From Streptococcus mitis (GTDB lineage Bacteria > Bacillota > Bacilli > Lactobacillales > Streptococcaceae): 64,000 nt of DNA. A program made the translations under genes and the position numbers. The notes below the pieces were generated by a model, which did not search any database, had not been told where the DNA came from, and was given only the letters and a program-made list of their open reading frames with translations. The stretch lies in the NCBI RefSeq assembly GCF_001281025.1, contig NZ_CP012646.1, positions 1,331,001 through 1,395,000 on the forward strand. Reading direction: 5' to 3'. Within the stretch, counting starts at the first letter, position 1. Each line of letters starts with the position of its first letter. Positions 1 to 9,008 of this stretch are shown piece by piece.

Positions 1-2
1 TT

Positions 3-3000
3 GCGCCTAATTTCCGTATTTTACAAAACCAGAGCGAGCAACTCCTTCTAAAAAACGAAGTCTTTCATGAGGTATTTGAAGCCCATTACCAAGGCAAACA
101 GAAAGAGACCTTTAGTCATTTGCTGAAAAATTTTGCAGGGCGTGGCAAAGACGAACGGGGGCTGCGCCAGCAAGTCTATAAAATCTATGACTTCCTCCAA
201 TCCACCAGCAATCCTCAGAAATGGTTAAGTGAATCTTTCCTCAAAGGCTTTGAAAAAGCTGATTTTAGCAGTGAAAAAGAAAAACTGACCACACAAATCC
301 AACAAGCCCTTTGGGATTTGGAAAGCTTTTTCCGTTACCATCTGGATAATGATGCCAAGGAGTTTCCCAAGGCTGCCTATTTAGAAAATGTTCAGTTGAT
401 TCTGGATGAAATCGGCTCCTTGAATCAAGAGTCCGATAGTCAGGCTTATCAAACGGTGCTTGCGCGTGTTGTCGCAATCTCTAAGGAAAAAAATGGTCGA
501 GCTCTGACTAATGCCAGTCGTAAGGCTGATTTGAAACCTCTTGCTGATGCCTACAACGAAGAAAGAAAGGCACAGTTTGCTAAACTAGGACAACTGTCAG
601 ACAAGATAACCATTCTCGACTATCAAGAACGTTATCATGGAGATACATGGGGATTAGCTAAAACCTTCCAAGCCTTCATGAGTGATTTTGTAGAAGCTTA
701 TCGTCAGCGTAAACGTCAGGAAAATGCCTTTGAATTCGCTGATATCAGCCATTACACCATTGAGATTTTAGAGAATTTCCCACAAGTTCGTGAGGCTTAT
801 CAGGAGCGCTTCCATGAAGTCATGGTCGATGAGTATCAGGATACCAACCATATTCAAGAACGGATGCTGGAATTGCTGTCTAATGGTCACAATCGCTTTA
901 TGGTGGGGGATATCAAGCAGTCCATCTATCGTTTTCGTCAAGCAGACCCGCAGATTTTCAATGAAAAGTTCCAACGCTATGCGCAAGATTCCCAAGAAGG
1001 AAAGCTGATTCTCCTCAAGGAAAATTTCCGTAGCAGTTCAGAAGTGCTGTCAGCAACCAATGATGTCTTTGAACGTCTCATGGACCAAGAGGTCGGCGAA
1101 ATCAACTATGATAACATGCACCAGCTTGTTTTTGCCAATACCAAACTGACTCCCAATCCAGACAACAAGGCAGAATTTCTCATCTACGACAAGGACGATA
1201 CAGGCGAGGAAGAAGAGAGCCAAGCAGAAACGAAATTAACAGGGGAAATGCGCTTAGTTATCAAGGAAATCCTTAAACTTCATCAGGAACAAGGTGTTGC
1301 CTTTAAAGAAATCGCCCTTCTGACCTCCAGCCGCAGTCGTAATGACCAGATTCTTCTCGCCCTGTCTGAGTACGGGATTCCTGTTAAAACCGACGGAGAG
1401 CAAAACAATTATCTCCAATCCCTAGAAGTGCAAGTCATGCTAGACACTCTTCGTGTCATTCATAATCCCCTGCAAGACTATGCCTTGGTTGCCCTTATGA
1501 AGTCTCCAATGTTTGGCTTTGATGAGGACGAGTTAGCACGTTTATCTCTTCAGAAAGCGGAGGATAAAGTCCAAGAAAATCTCTATGAGAAACTGGTCAA
1601 TGCACAAAAAATGGTAAGTAGCCAAAAAGTCTTGATTCACTCAGCTCTAGCTGAGAAACTAAAGCAATTCATGGATATCTTGGTTTCTTGGCGCCTGTAT
1701 GCCAAAACCCACTCCCTATATGACTTGATTTGGAAGATTTATAACGACCGTTTTTATTATGATTATGTGGGGGCTTTACCAAATGGTCTTGCTAGACAGG
1801 CTAATCTCTATGCACTAGCTCTGCGTGCTGATCAATTTGAAAAGAGCAATTTCAAAGGCTTGTCGCGTTTTATTGGTATGATTAACCAAGTTTTAGAAGC
1901 TCAGCACGATTTGGCAAGCGTGGCTGTCGCACCGCCAAAAGATGCAGTAGAGCTCATTACCATCCACAAAAGTAAAGGGCTAGAGTTTCCTTACGTCTTT
2001 ATCCTCAATATGGATCAAGATTTCAACAAGCAAGACAGCATGTCAGAGGTCATTCTCAGTCGTAAAAACGGTCTAGGTGTCAAATATATTGCCAAAATGG
2101 AGACAGGAGCAGTGGAAGATCACTATCCTAAAACCATCAAACTCTCCATTCCTAGCTTGACCTATAGGCAGAACGAAGAGGAATTACAGCTGGCAAGCTA
2201 TTCAGAGCAGATGCGTCTGCTGTATGTTGCTATGACACGGGCTGAGAAAAAGCTCTATCTTATCGGTAAGGGTTCTCGTGAAAAGCTGGAAGCCAAGGAA
2301 TACCCAGCAGCTAAAAATGGAAAACTAAATAGCAACACTAGACTTCAAGCCAAGAATTTCCAAGATTGGATTTGGGCTATCATTAAAGTGTTTGCCAAGG
2401 ATCATCTCAACTTTAGCTATCGTTTTGTTGGTGAAGATCAGCTGACTAGAGAATCTATCGGAGAGTTGGAAAACAAAAGTCCTCTCCAAGATAGCTCCCA
2501 AGCAGACAATCGTCAGTCAAATACCATTAAAGAAGCTCTTGAAATGCTGAAAGAAGTTGAAGTTTATAATACTCTTCACCGCGCAGCCATTGAACTTCCT
2601 AGTGTTCAAACCCCAAGTCAAATCAAGAAATTCTACGAACCTGTTATGGATATGGAAGGTGTTGAGATTGCAAGTCAAGGACAGTCAGTAGACAAGAAAA
2701 TCAACTTTGATTTGCCAGATTTTTCAACCAAAGAAAAGGTAACAGGAGCTGAGATTGGTAGTGCCACCCACGAACTCATGCAGAGAATGGATCTCAGTCA
2801 GCGACCAACTCTTGCTAGCCTGACAGAAACTCTCAAACAAGTTCAAACTAGCCAAGCTGTCAGAGACAAGATCAATCTTGCTAAAATTCTTGCATTCTTT
2901 GACACAGCACTCGGTCAGGAAATTCTCGCTAATACCAACCATCTTTATCGCGAGCAACCTTTTTCCATGCTCAAACGAGACCAAAAGAGTCAGGAAGACT

Positions 3001-3224
3001 TCGTTGTCCGTGGTATCCTTGATGGCTATCTACTTTACGAAGATAAAATTGTTCTGTTTGACTATAAGACAGACCGCTATGATGAACCGAGTCAACTCGT
3101 AGACCGCTATCGTGGTCAGTTATCCCTATACGGAGAAGCTTTATCACGATCCTATTCGATTGAAAATATTGAAAAATACTTGATTTTACTCGGTAAAGAC
3201 GAGGTTCAAGTTGTAAAAGTATAA
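3..3224 (+). CDS. rexA: ATP-dependent helicase/nuclease subunit A (RexA/AddA), 5' end cut off
   Basis: C-terminal ~1073 residues of RexA, the helicase-nuclease subunit of the RexAB (AddAB) complex that processes double-strand breaks for RecA repair. The frame is open from base 3, so the gene begins before the window; about 140 residues including the Walker A region appear to be missing, judging from the family's usual ~1200 aa. Visible: UvrD-type helicase motif II (VDEYQDT, near base 830), motif VI ([15 protein letters not shown], near 2220-2265) and the C-terminal RecB-type nuclease (GILDGY then FDYKTDRYD, near 3013-3075). The partner rexB is expected just upstream. Identification is firm. 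Confidence 0.97.
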   Translation, partial: APNFRILQNQSEQLLLKNEVFHEVFEAHYQGKQKETFSHLLKNFAGRGKDERGLRQQVYKIYDFLQSTSNPQKWLSESFLKGFEKADFSSEKEKLTTQIQQALWDLESFFRYHLDNDAKEFPKAAYLENVQLILDEIGSLNQESDSQAYQTVLARVVAISKEKNGRALTNASRKADLKPLADAYNEERKAQFAKLGQLSDKITILDYQERYHGDTWGLAKTFQAFMSDFVEAYRQRKRQENAFEFADISHYTIEILENFPQVREAYQERFHEVMVDEYQDTNHIQERMLELLSNGHNRFMVGDIKQSIYRFRQADPQIFNEKFQRYAQDSQEGKLILLKENFRSSSEVLSATNDVFERLMDQEVGEINYDNMHQLVFANTKLTPNPDNKAEFLIYDKDDTGEEEESQAETKLTGEMRLVIKEILKLHQEQGVAFKEIALLTSSRSRNDQILLALSEYGIPVKTDGEQNNYLQSLEVQVMLDTLRVIHNPLQDYALVALMKSPMFGFDEDELARLSLQKAEDKVQENLYEKLVNAQKMVSSQKVLIHSALAEKLKQFMDILVSWRLYAKTHSLYDLIWKIYNDRFYYDYVGALPNGLARQANLYALALRADQFEKSNFKGLSRFIGMINQVLEAQHDLASVAVAPPKDAVELITIHKSKGLEFPYVFILNMDQDFNKQDSMSEVILSRKNGLGVKYIAKMETGAVEDHYPKTIKLSIPSLTYRQNEEELQLASYSEQMRLLYVAMTRAEKKLYLIGKGSREKLEAKEYPAAKNGKLNSNTRLQAKNFQDWIWAIIKVFAKDHLNFSYRFVGEDQLTRESIGELENKSPLQDSSQADNRQSNTIKEALEMLKEVEVYNTLHRAAIELPSVQTPSQIKKFYEPVMDMEGVEIASQGQSVDKKINFDLPDFSTKEKVTGAEIGSATHELMQRMDLSQRPTLASLTETLKQVQTSQAVRDKINLAKILAFFDTALGQEILANTNHLYREQPFSMLKRDQKSQEDFVVRGILDGYLLYEDKIVLFDYKTDRYDEPSQLVDRYRGQLSLYGEALSRSYSIENIEKYLILLGKDEVQVVKV

Positions 3225-3226
3225 TT

Positions 3227-3425
3227 TATACTCTTCGAAAATCTCTTCAAACCACGTCAGCTTCAGCTTGCTGTAGATATGGTTACTGACTTCGTCAGTT
3301 CTATCCACAACCTCAAAACTGTGTTTTGAGCTGACTTCGTCAGTCTTATCTACAACCTCAAAACTGTGTTTTGAGCAACCTGTGGCTAGCTTCCTAGTTT
3401 GCTCTTTGATTTTCATTGAGTATTA
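3227..3425 (+). repeat. BOX element, boxA-boxB-boxB-boxC
   Basis: Intergenic repeat of the pneumococcal/mitis BOX family. It opens with the boxA-like TACTCTTCGAAAATCTCTTC and closes with the boxC-like TTTGATTTTCATTGAG. Between them lie two head-to-tail boxB copies of exactly 45 bp (3286-3330 and 3331-3375), each holding CTGACTTCGTCAG and CAAAACTGTGTTTTG palindromes. It sits between rexA and the next gene and would be transcribed with them. A second, boxB-less element occurs at 62600-62702. Confidence 0.9.
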
Positions 3426-3438
3426 GAAAGGAGACCTC

Positions 3439-4617
3439 ATGACACTTCCAGTTAGAAAATCCCTGCATGATGCGGTTTTACAGGCTTCAAAAGCTGATAC
3501 TTGGGAACAAGCTACCAAGGAATGGAATGAAGTTTCCTTGATTTTTAACGGTATCGGCCGTAGCAATTGTGTCTGTGGAAATGCCATCAAGTACGCCTAC
3601 GAACTCTTTAACGGTGTCACAGGTCAACGCCTCTTTCCGATTGGTAGCGACTGTGTTCGTCATTTTCATCGATTGACCCTTGACCAGCAACTGGAAGAGG
3701 AAGAAAAACTGCTCAGAAAGGTTGAAAATCTGACCAGAAAAGCCCAGAAAAAGGAAAAAATCAAGGTCAATAAAAGTGACTTTGACGAGCGACTTCTAAA
3801 ATGGCTCTGGGAAAAAGGTGTTTTCAAACCCAATCGTGGCAATCAATTTGCGCCTGAGAGTGACTACCAGCTTTTCTTAGAAGTCTTTCAGGGAGGAAGT
3901 TGGACTAAGGCAGAGCCCAAGAAAAAGGCTCGGATGGAAGAAGTCCTTGAAAAGTGTATCAAACCCTTTTTACTTGGAAAACCAGATGACCAACTCTACC
4001 TTGTCAAGCTAGGTAAGGAGAAAATTGACTACGAACAAGAACTCCGTATTCAGGCAGAGAAAGAGCGCAAGAAGAGGGATAAAATAGCCAAGCAGTATGC
4101 AGACAATCTAGTTCTAGCCATGGGCCCAGCAGAGCGGGCTTATCAAGATTATTTTGGTTTTACAGAAACCCTGACTCAAGAAGAACGCAAATGGGAGAAA
4201 ATTCTTTTTGGTAAAAATAGAACAGAACGGGCCATCAAGGCCAAACAATATCAAAAAGAGCTGGAAAAAGACCAACGAATTGCGAGTCAGGATCCAGTTG
4301 AAAGAAAACAGAAGCAGACTTGGCTCCTCAATTCCTATTTTCGTGACCTTCCTGAAGAAAAATCCCGATTTGCTCGACTCTTATTAGAATATCGAAAAAG
4401 TGGAGAAGTTCCCTTTTCAACCCAATACCTGTCAGATCATCTCATCAACTTTTTCTATAAAATGAAAGCTTTTGAGTTTGAAATCTCACCAGAACAAGTC
4501 CGAGACTTCTTAAAAGAAAGCCTTCAGACAGAACATCTATCCTCAGCACAAGAAAGCTGGATAGATGGAATTCTTCTCAACTGCATCAAACCATTTTTAG
4601 AACGATTATTGATATAA
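3439..4617 (+). CDS. Conserved protein of unknown function with a possible Cys/His metal site
   Basis: I do not recognise a named family for this 392-aa soluble protein. It starts at an ATG seven bases after AAAGGAG. Near the N terminus Cys44-x-Cys46 and a later Cys72, His75 and His77 (GSDCVRHFH) could form a small metal-binding site. Residues about 85-115 and 205-225 are very rich in Lys and Glu and look helical or coiled-coil. There is no signal peptide or membrane segment. It follows rexA across a BOX element and ends at a strong terminator, so it may be co-transcribed with rexA; a nucleic-acid role would be only a guess. From memory, S. pneumoniae has a hypothetical gene in the same place. 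Confidence 0.85.
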   Translation: MTLPVRKSLHDAVLQASKADTWEQATKEWNEVSLIFNGIGRSNCVCGNAIKYAYELFNGVTGQRLFPIGSDCVRHFHRLTLDQQLEEEEKLLRKVENLTRKAQKKEKIKVNKSDFDERLLKWLWEKGVFKPNRGNQFAPESDYQLFLEVFQGGSWTKAEPKKKARMEEVLEKCIKPFLLGKPDDQLYLVKLGKEKIDYEQELRIQAEKERKKRDKIAKQYADNLVLAMGPAERAYQDYFGFTETLTQEERKWEKILFGKNRTERAIKAKQYQKELEKDQRIASQDPVERKQKQTWLLNSYFRDLPEEKSRFARLLLEYRKSGEVPFSTQYLSDHLINFFYKMKAFEFEISPEQVRDFLKESLQTEHLSSAQESWIDGILLNCIKPFLERLLI

Positions 4618-4619
4618 GT

Positions 4620-4657
4620 AACACCTGCCATGGAAATGCCATGGTAGGTGTTAGTTT
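4620..4657 (+). terminator. Rho-independent terminator after the unknown gene
   Basis: AACACCTGCCATGG (4620-4633) pairs with CCATGGTAGGTGTT (4639-4652) in a 14-bp stem with one G-T wobble, followed by the T-rich AGTTTTAATAG. It closes the rexA-side transcription unit and separates it from the polysaccharide locus. Confidence 0.8.
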
Positions 4658-4922
4658 TAATAGTCAGTGTCATTATTATTCTCAACAGATTTATTCGAAA
4701 ACAAAACACGCTTATTTATATATGCTTTATTATACTGGATAACTTTTAAAATATTATGAGAGACTTAATTATAAGTAGCTTATTTTAATGTTTCGTAGTA
4801 TAATAACATCAGGAAAACAAACTGTATAAACCAATATTTATAGGTTATTCTAAATACTTATATATAAATGCAGGAATTATTTATTACAGTAACTAAAACT
4901 CTATTATATAAGGAAATATTAC
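4658..4922 (+). promoter_or_regulatory. A+T-rich upstream region of the polysaccharide locus
   Basis: No gene is seen. Two -10-like hexamers occur: TATACT at 4731-4736 and TATAAT at 4799-4804; neither has a good -35 at 17 bp, so the start of transcription for wzh is uncertain. The second is the better candidate. A GGA-containing ribosome site (AAGGAAATATTAC) precedes the wzh ATG. Confidence 0.4.
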
Positions 4923-5654
4923 ATGATTGATATCCACTCTCACATTGTTTTTGGTGTAGATGATGGACCAAGCACAATTGAAGAAAGCCTAGCTCTTCTG
5001 AAAGAAGCTTTTTCACAGGGAGTTCGTACAATTGTATCCACTTCACATCGTCGTAAAAATATGTTTGAAACTCCAGAAGATACAATTATGACCAACTTTA
5101 AAGAGGTTCAAGCACTTGCTAAGAAAGAACTGCCTGACTTAACTCTTTTATATGGAGCTGAAATATACTTCACCCAAGATGCTCTTGACAAATTGGAAAG
5201 CAAGCAGATTCCTACTCTGAACGATACACAATATGCTTTGATTGAATTCAGCCCGACCACCCCCTATTGGGAAATCCGCAATGCAGTAAATAAAGTTTTA
5301 TTGTTAGGTATTAGACCTGTCATTGCCCATATTGAACGCTATGCTGAACTAGAAAAAAATGAAAAAAGAGTTAAAGAGCTGATAGATATGGGATGTTATA
5401 CTCAAATAAATAGTTCAAGTGTTCTTAAGCCTAAAATGTTTGGGGATAAGTATCGCTTACTCAAAAAAAGAGCTCAGTATTTTCTATCCTATAATCTAGT
5501 TCACTGTGTGGCTAGCGATATGCATAATCTAAGCTCAAGACCACCATATATGAAGCAAGCATTTGACGCAATTAGTCATCAGTATGGAAAGGAAAGAGCA
5601 GAAGAATTATTTTTAGTAAATCCTCAGTTGATTATATCGAACAAAAATATTTAG
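4923..5654 (+). CDS. wzh: Wzh/CpsB-type manganese-dependent phosphotyrosine phosphatase
   Basis: 243-aa PHP-fold phosphatase that removes phosphate from the tyrosine-rich tail of the capsule kinase Wze/CpsD. The N-terminal DIHSHI with VDDGP (residues 3-16) and the later ASDMHN near residue 200 are the metal-binding signatures of the CpsB/YwqE family; length matches the usual 243 aa. It opens the polysaccharide locus, but no wzg/LytR-CpsA-Psr gene precedes it as in the classical streptococcal cps order. It is split from the next gene by a promoter and hairpin leader, so it may be transcribed apart from the rest. Confidence 0.93.
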   Translation: MIDIHSHIVFGVDDGPSTIEESLALLKEAFSQGVRTIVSTSHRRKNMFETPEDTIMTNFKEVQALAKKELPDLTLLYGAEIYFTQDALDKLESKQIPTLNDTQYALIEFSPTTPYWEIRNAVNKVLLLGIRPVIAHIERYAELEKNEKRVKELIDMGCYTQINSSSVLKPKMFGDKYRLLKKRAQYFLSYNLVHCVASDMHNLSSRPPYMKQAFDAISHQYGKERAEELFLVNPQLIISNKNI

Positions 5655-5699
5655 CAACATTTAATTTAGGTATATTTCCTGTATTTTAATCACGTAAGC

Positions 5700-5728
5700 T
5701 TGAAAATCTTATTTTTTTATGTTATATT
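5700..5728 (+). promoter_or_regulatory. Sigma-A type promoter inside the polysaccharide locus
   Basis: TTGAAA (5700-5705), a 17-bp spacer and TATATT (5723-5728). Expected start is near 5735, giving a leader of about 140 nt before the phosphoglycosyl transferase gene, with a TA tract and a terminator-like hairpin inside it. Confidence 0.65.
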
Positions 5729-5796
5729 GAACTGTATGATTTAATTCTTGGTAAATATACATATTTTTATTAGTTCTAGCTTTTTATACTCAGGAC

Positions 5797-5868
5797 TATA
5801 TATATATATATATGCATCAACGTAGTGAGTGGCGCACGCATATATATGTGTGCGCCTTAGTTTTTTCT
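5797..5868 (+). promoter_or_regulatory. Leader with TA tract and attenuator-like terminator hairpin
   Basis: A (TA)8 tract (5797-5812) is followed by GGCGCACGCATA (5831-5842), which pairs with TATGTGTGCGCC (5845-5856) with one G-T wobble; TTAGTTTTTTCT follows. This looks like an intrinsic terminator placed after the promoter at 5700 and before the gene, that is, an attenuator. The tract end ATATATATGC (5806-5815) is perfectly complementary to GCATATATAT (5838-5847) in the terminator, so an alternative fold that excludes it can be drawn. Regulation is inference; the complementarity is seen directly. Confidence 0.6.
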
Positions 5869-5877
5869 AGGAGAATG

Positions 5878-6459
5878 ATGCTTATGTATAGGAGAATTAA
5901 GAGAATTATAGGTCTTCTAATTTCTATACCCTCATTACTATTAATTATCCCGATTTGTTTAATAGCATGTATCTTTATTGTAATCGAATCAAGTGGTAAT
6001 CCTATTTATATACAAGAACGAATTGGTTTAAATGGACAAAGTTTTTCAATTTATAAACTCCGATCCATGTATCAAGATGCTGAAAAGAATGGTCATAAAT
6101 GGGCGAGCAAAAATGATACACGCATTACAAAAGTTGGACGTTTTATTCGTAAAACACGAATTGATGAATTACCACAAATCATTAATGTAATTAAAGGTGA
6201 GATGTCCATTATTGGACCACGACCAGAACGACCAGAGTTTATCAATGAATTTTTGAAAGATATCCCTAATTTTAATGAACGTTTAGCTGTCCGCCCAGGA
6301 ATCACAGGATGGGCTCAAGTAAATGGTGGTTATGAATTAACTCCTAAAGATAAATTAGTCTACGATCTATTCTATATCAATCACGAAAGTATCAAGTTAG
6401 ATTTTCTTATACTATTAAAAACAATTAAAGTGATGGTTACCGGGAACGGATCTAGGTAG
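5878..6459 (+). CDS. Undecaprenyl-phosphate sugar phosphotransferase, short monotopic form
   Basis: 193-aa initiating phosphoglycosyl transferase (bacterial sugar transferase family) that should place the first sugar-1-phosphate on undecaprenyl phosphate at the inner membrane face. Visible: one N-terminal hydrophobic segment (LLISIPSLLLIIPICLIACI), the YKLRSM motif, DELPQIINVIKGEMS and GPRPERPEF. It lacks the four-helix N-terminal domain of CpsE/WchA, so it is PglC-sized. I chose the ATG at 5878 behind TAGGAG (5868-5873); 5884 is also possible. A longer in-frame start at 5812 lies within the TA tract and hairpin and is unlikely. The sugar cannot be read from the sequence. Confidence 0.93.
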   Translation: MLMYRRIKRIIGLLISIPSLLLIIPICLIACIFIVIESSGNPIYIQERIGLNGQSFSIYKLRSMYQDAEKNGHKWASKNDTRITKVGRFIRKTRIDELPQIINVIKGEMSIIGPRPERPEFINEFLKDIPNFNERLAVRPGITGWAQVNGGYELTPKDKLVYDLFYINHESIKLDFLILLKTIKVMVTGNGSR

Positions 6460-6501
6460 TTCTAAGAAAGAAAAAATAAATAAAAGGAAACAAACAATAA
6501 T

Positions 6502-7206
6502 ATGACTATTTTTAATAAAAATATTAATAGAGTTTTTTCTTTGATAAAAAGCAAACTACTATTTTTACTTCTATTTACTATAGTAGGGACGACAGCAGTT
6601 GGTCTATATACTGTTTTTATCATTTCTCCTATATACAGTGTATCCTCTAAGCTCATAATGAAGAACACTTCAAGTCAAACAAATGGGCAAAATAATGATG
6701 CGCAAACGATTGAAGCTATAAACCTCTTTCAAAGACAAGCTAAGACTTATTTAGAGATAGCAGATCTTCCCCCTGTAAAAGATGAGACCAATAAAGCATT
6801 AAGCTTATCACCAGATGAAATTTCAAAAATCAAGTCTGTTAAATTAACAAATGACTCAGGTTCTCAGTTGGTCACAATAACAGTGAGAGGACTAGATCGA
6901 AATTTAGCTGAACGTTATATTAAAGAGTATGTGTCTCAGTACAAGAAATTTACAGCAGATAGATTAGGGCGCGACAACTTGTCAGTTGTTACAGAAGCAC
7001 TGGGAAGTGATTCTCCAGTTTATCCCGTTCTATGGAAGAATCTTCTTGTATCTATTCTAGTATTTTCTTTTGTAGGATTTAATGTTATTTTCATCAAATA
7101 TGTACTGAGTGATTCGATTGATTCTTACGAAGACTTGGAAGAGTTAGTGGGAACACCTGTTCTCGGGATGATTCCAACTATAGAGAGAAAGAGAAGAGGT
7201 GAGTGA
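6502..7206 (+). CDS. wzd: Wzd/CpsC chain-length and kinase-activator membrane protein
   Basis: 234-aa polysaccharide co-polymerase of the Wzz/CpsC family. Two membrane segments flank the extracellular domain: LLFLLLFTIVGTTAVGLYTV near residues 20-40 and LLVSILVFSFVGFNVIFI near 180-198. The C-terminal cytoplasmic tail (LEELVGTPVLGMIP) is the part that activates the Wze kinase. The gene ends one base before the wze ATG, so the two are translationally coupled, as is usual for this pair. Only a weak, distant AAAGGA precedes its ATG. Confidence 0.94.
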   Translation: MTIFNKNINRVFSLIKSKLLFLLLFTIVGTTAVGLYTVFIISPIYSVSSKLIMKNTSSQTNGQNNDAQTIEAINLFQRQAKTYLEIADLPPVKDETNKALSLSPDEISKIKSVKLTNDSGSQLVTITVRGLDRNLAERYIKEYVSQYKKFTADRLGRDNLSVVTEALGSDSPVYPVLWKNLLVSILVFSFVGFNVIFIKYVLSDSIDSYEDLEELVGTPVLGMIPTIERKRRGE

Positions 7207-7207
7207 C

Positions 7208-7861
7208 ATGCATATCGAAGTTATTCATAACAGTAAATCCATCGTAGCTGAGTCCTTTAGAACTTTAAGGAGTAATCTTCAGTTCTCAGAATTTGGAAAA
7301 AATATTAAAATCATTGTCGTTACAAGTGCCAACCCCAATGAAGGCAAGAGTGAAGTCAGTATCAATCTTGCCGCTTCTTTGGCCCAACAGGGGAAAAGAG
7401 TGATTATCATAGACGCGGATATGCGTAAACCAACTCAACATAAATTAACCGAGCTAAATAACACTGAAGGACTCAGTACCTTTCTATTAAAGAAGTCAGG
7501 AGTAGATTCTATTAATCATTTGACGATAAATGATGTGAATTTAGATGTACTGACTTCAGGACCTGTTCCGCCTAATCCTTCTGAGATGTTAGCTAGTTCT
7601 TCTATGGATGAAACACTTAAAGCATTTGAGGATTTTTATGACTATGTCATTATCGATACACCTCCCTTGCTAGCAGCAACTGATGCCCAAGTTTTAGCCA
7701 GTATTTCGGATGCTACCCTTCTGGTAGTAGATATCAAAAAATCAAAACGACGACAAATAATAGAAGCAAAAAGAAGATTAGACCATGTTGGAGCTAGACT
7801 ACTTGGTGTGATAATGAATAAAATTGATTCACATAAAGATACCTATTATTACTATTATTAA
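7208..7861 (+). CDS. wze: Wze/CpsD-type autophosphorylating tyrosine kinase
   Basis: 217-aa BY-kinase that with Wzd governs polysaccharide chain length and export. Walker A is NPNEGKS near residue 40, Walker A' is IIIDADMRKP near 70 and Walker B is VIIDTPP near 150. The protein ends in five consecutive tyrosines, the autophosphorylation cluster that Wzh would dephosphorylate. I chose ATG 7208, with AGGTGAG just upstream; a GTG at 7199 overlapping wzd would add three residues. Confidence 0.95.
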   Translation: MHIEVIHNSKSIVAESFRTLRSNLQFSEFGKNIKIIVVTSANPNEGKSEVSINLAASLAQQGKRVIIIDADMRKPTQHKLTELNNTEGLSTFLLKKSGVDSINHLTINDVNLDVLTSGPVPPNPSEMLASSSMDETLKAFEDFYDYVIIDTPPLLAATDAQVLASISDATLLVVDIKKSKRRQIIEAKRRLDHVGARLLGVIMNKIDSHKDTYYYYY

Positions 7862-7891
7862 ACTAACTATTTGAAAGGCAGGAGAGAAAAA

Positions 7892-8992
7892 ATGACAATC
7901 TATCTTTTAATGTTCGTCTATATCTCTTTCCTTGCCTTTTTCTCATTAAAATATGAGGATAAAGTAAAAGAGTTAGGTTTCCTTGTTCTTCCGACTTTTT
8001 TCTTTTTTTTAATCATTGCGGGTTTTCGTACTTCTAGCGTCGGAGGAGACTTAGGAACTTATATCCATATTTTTGAATCGAATCATTTACAACTTCCGGA
8101 TTTATCAAATCTATTTCGTTCTCGATTTGAACTTGGTTATTTAGTAAGTAATATTTTCCTAAGAAACTTTAGTGAGCACTATCCATTTTTATTATTTTCC
8201 TATGCCTTTATAACTTTAATTGCCTGGTTTCTTGTGCTTTATAAGCATTCTAAAAATGTTTACATGAGTTTACTGATTTACTTCAGCTCGTTAGGACTCT
8301 TTTTTTATTCTTTATCAAATATCAGACAAGGTCTAGCGATCGCTTTAAGTTTTTTAGGGTTTCACTACGTAGTAAAAAACAAGAAGATTTTAGCATGGGT
8401 ATTTATCTTACTAACTCCCTTATTTCATACATCTGGTATCGTCTGCCTCTTGTTTTTCCCCCTTAAAAAAATCGTTTTAAATAAAAGAATATACCAATTT
8501 GTGTTCCTTGCATTTCTAATCATCTTACCTTTTATCAAACAAATTGCAACTATCTTTATTTCTTTCTTCCCTCAGTATACTTCCTATCTGGAATCATCAT
8601 GGTTTTTGGAAAGCAATAAATGGGCACCTGTATTTTTAACAATTTGGTATGGTATCGTTCTGGTCTTTGGTGAATTAGTGATTAGAAAACTGAAGTTATC
8701 GACTGAAGAAGAATTTATAAGAACTTTGTTCTTTATCTCCTTTTTATTTACTGCGTCAACTTTGCAAACAAGTCTTTTTGGCAGATTCGCACACTATTTT
8801 ACCCCCTTTATTTGCCTATATATCCCTATGATTTTATCTAAAATAGGTGACAAAAAAGTTCAATGGATTTTATTTTATTTGATGATATTGGTTTACGCTT
8901 CAATCTTTCTAGTCATTGTTTATTTTAAAGCTGACTGGTACCATGTCGTTCCCTACCGTTCAGTTATTGTTGATTGGTTATTTGGAAATTAG
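7892..8992 (+). CDS. wzy: Wzy-type polysaccharide polymerase (EpsG-like)
   Basis: 366-aa integral membrane protein with roughly ten hydrophobic segments from TIYLLMFVYISFLAFF to the C-terminal VYASIFLVIVYF. The segment NIRQGLAIALSFLGFHYV and the HTSGIV stretch are typical of EpsG/Wzy-type polymerases, which join lipid-linked repeat units on the outer face. It follows wze by 30 bp, an expected place for wzy. Start ATG 7892 has GGAGAG about 7 bases upstream. Wzy proteins are poorly conserved, so the call rests on topology and context; linkage specificity is unknown. Confidence 0.82.
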   Translation: MTIYLLMFVYISFLAFFSLKYEDKVKELGFLVLPTFFFFLIIAGFRTSSVGGDLGTYIHIFESNHLQLPDLSNLFRSRFELGYLVSNIFLRNFSEHYPFLLFSYAFITLIAWFLVLYKHSKNVYMSLLIYFSSLGLFFYSLSNIRQGLAIALSFLGFHYVVKNKKILAWVFILLTPLFHTSGIVCLLFFPLKKIVLNKRIYQFVFLAFLIILPFIKQIATIFISFFPQYTSYLESSWFLESNKWAPVFLTIWYGIVLVFGELVIRKLKLSTEEEFIRTLFFISFLFTASTLQTSLFGRFAHYFTPFICLYIPMILSKIGDKKVQWILFYLMILVYASIFLVIVYFKADWYHVVPYRSVIVDWLFGN

Positions 8993-9008
8993 GTTTAGGA
9001 GTTATAAA

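Noticed and set aside
5812..5877. Upstream start for the phosphoglycosyl transferase
   Set aside because: It would begin in the TA tract and read through the terminator-like hairpin; there is no ribosome site, while TAGGAG precedes 5878.
8916..9008. Fusion of wzy with the following transferase
   Set aside because: The frames differ; the transferase has its own ATG at 9009 with TTTAGGAG.
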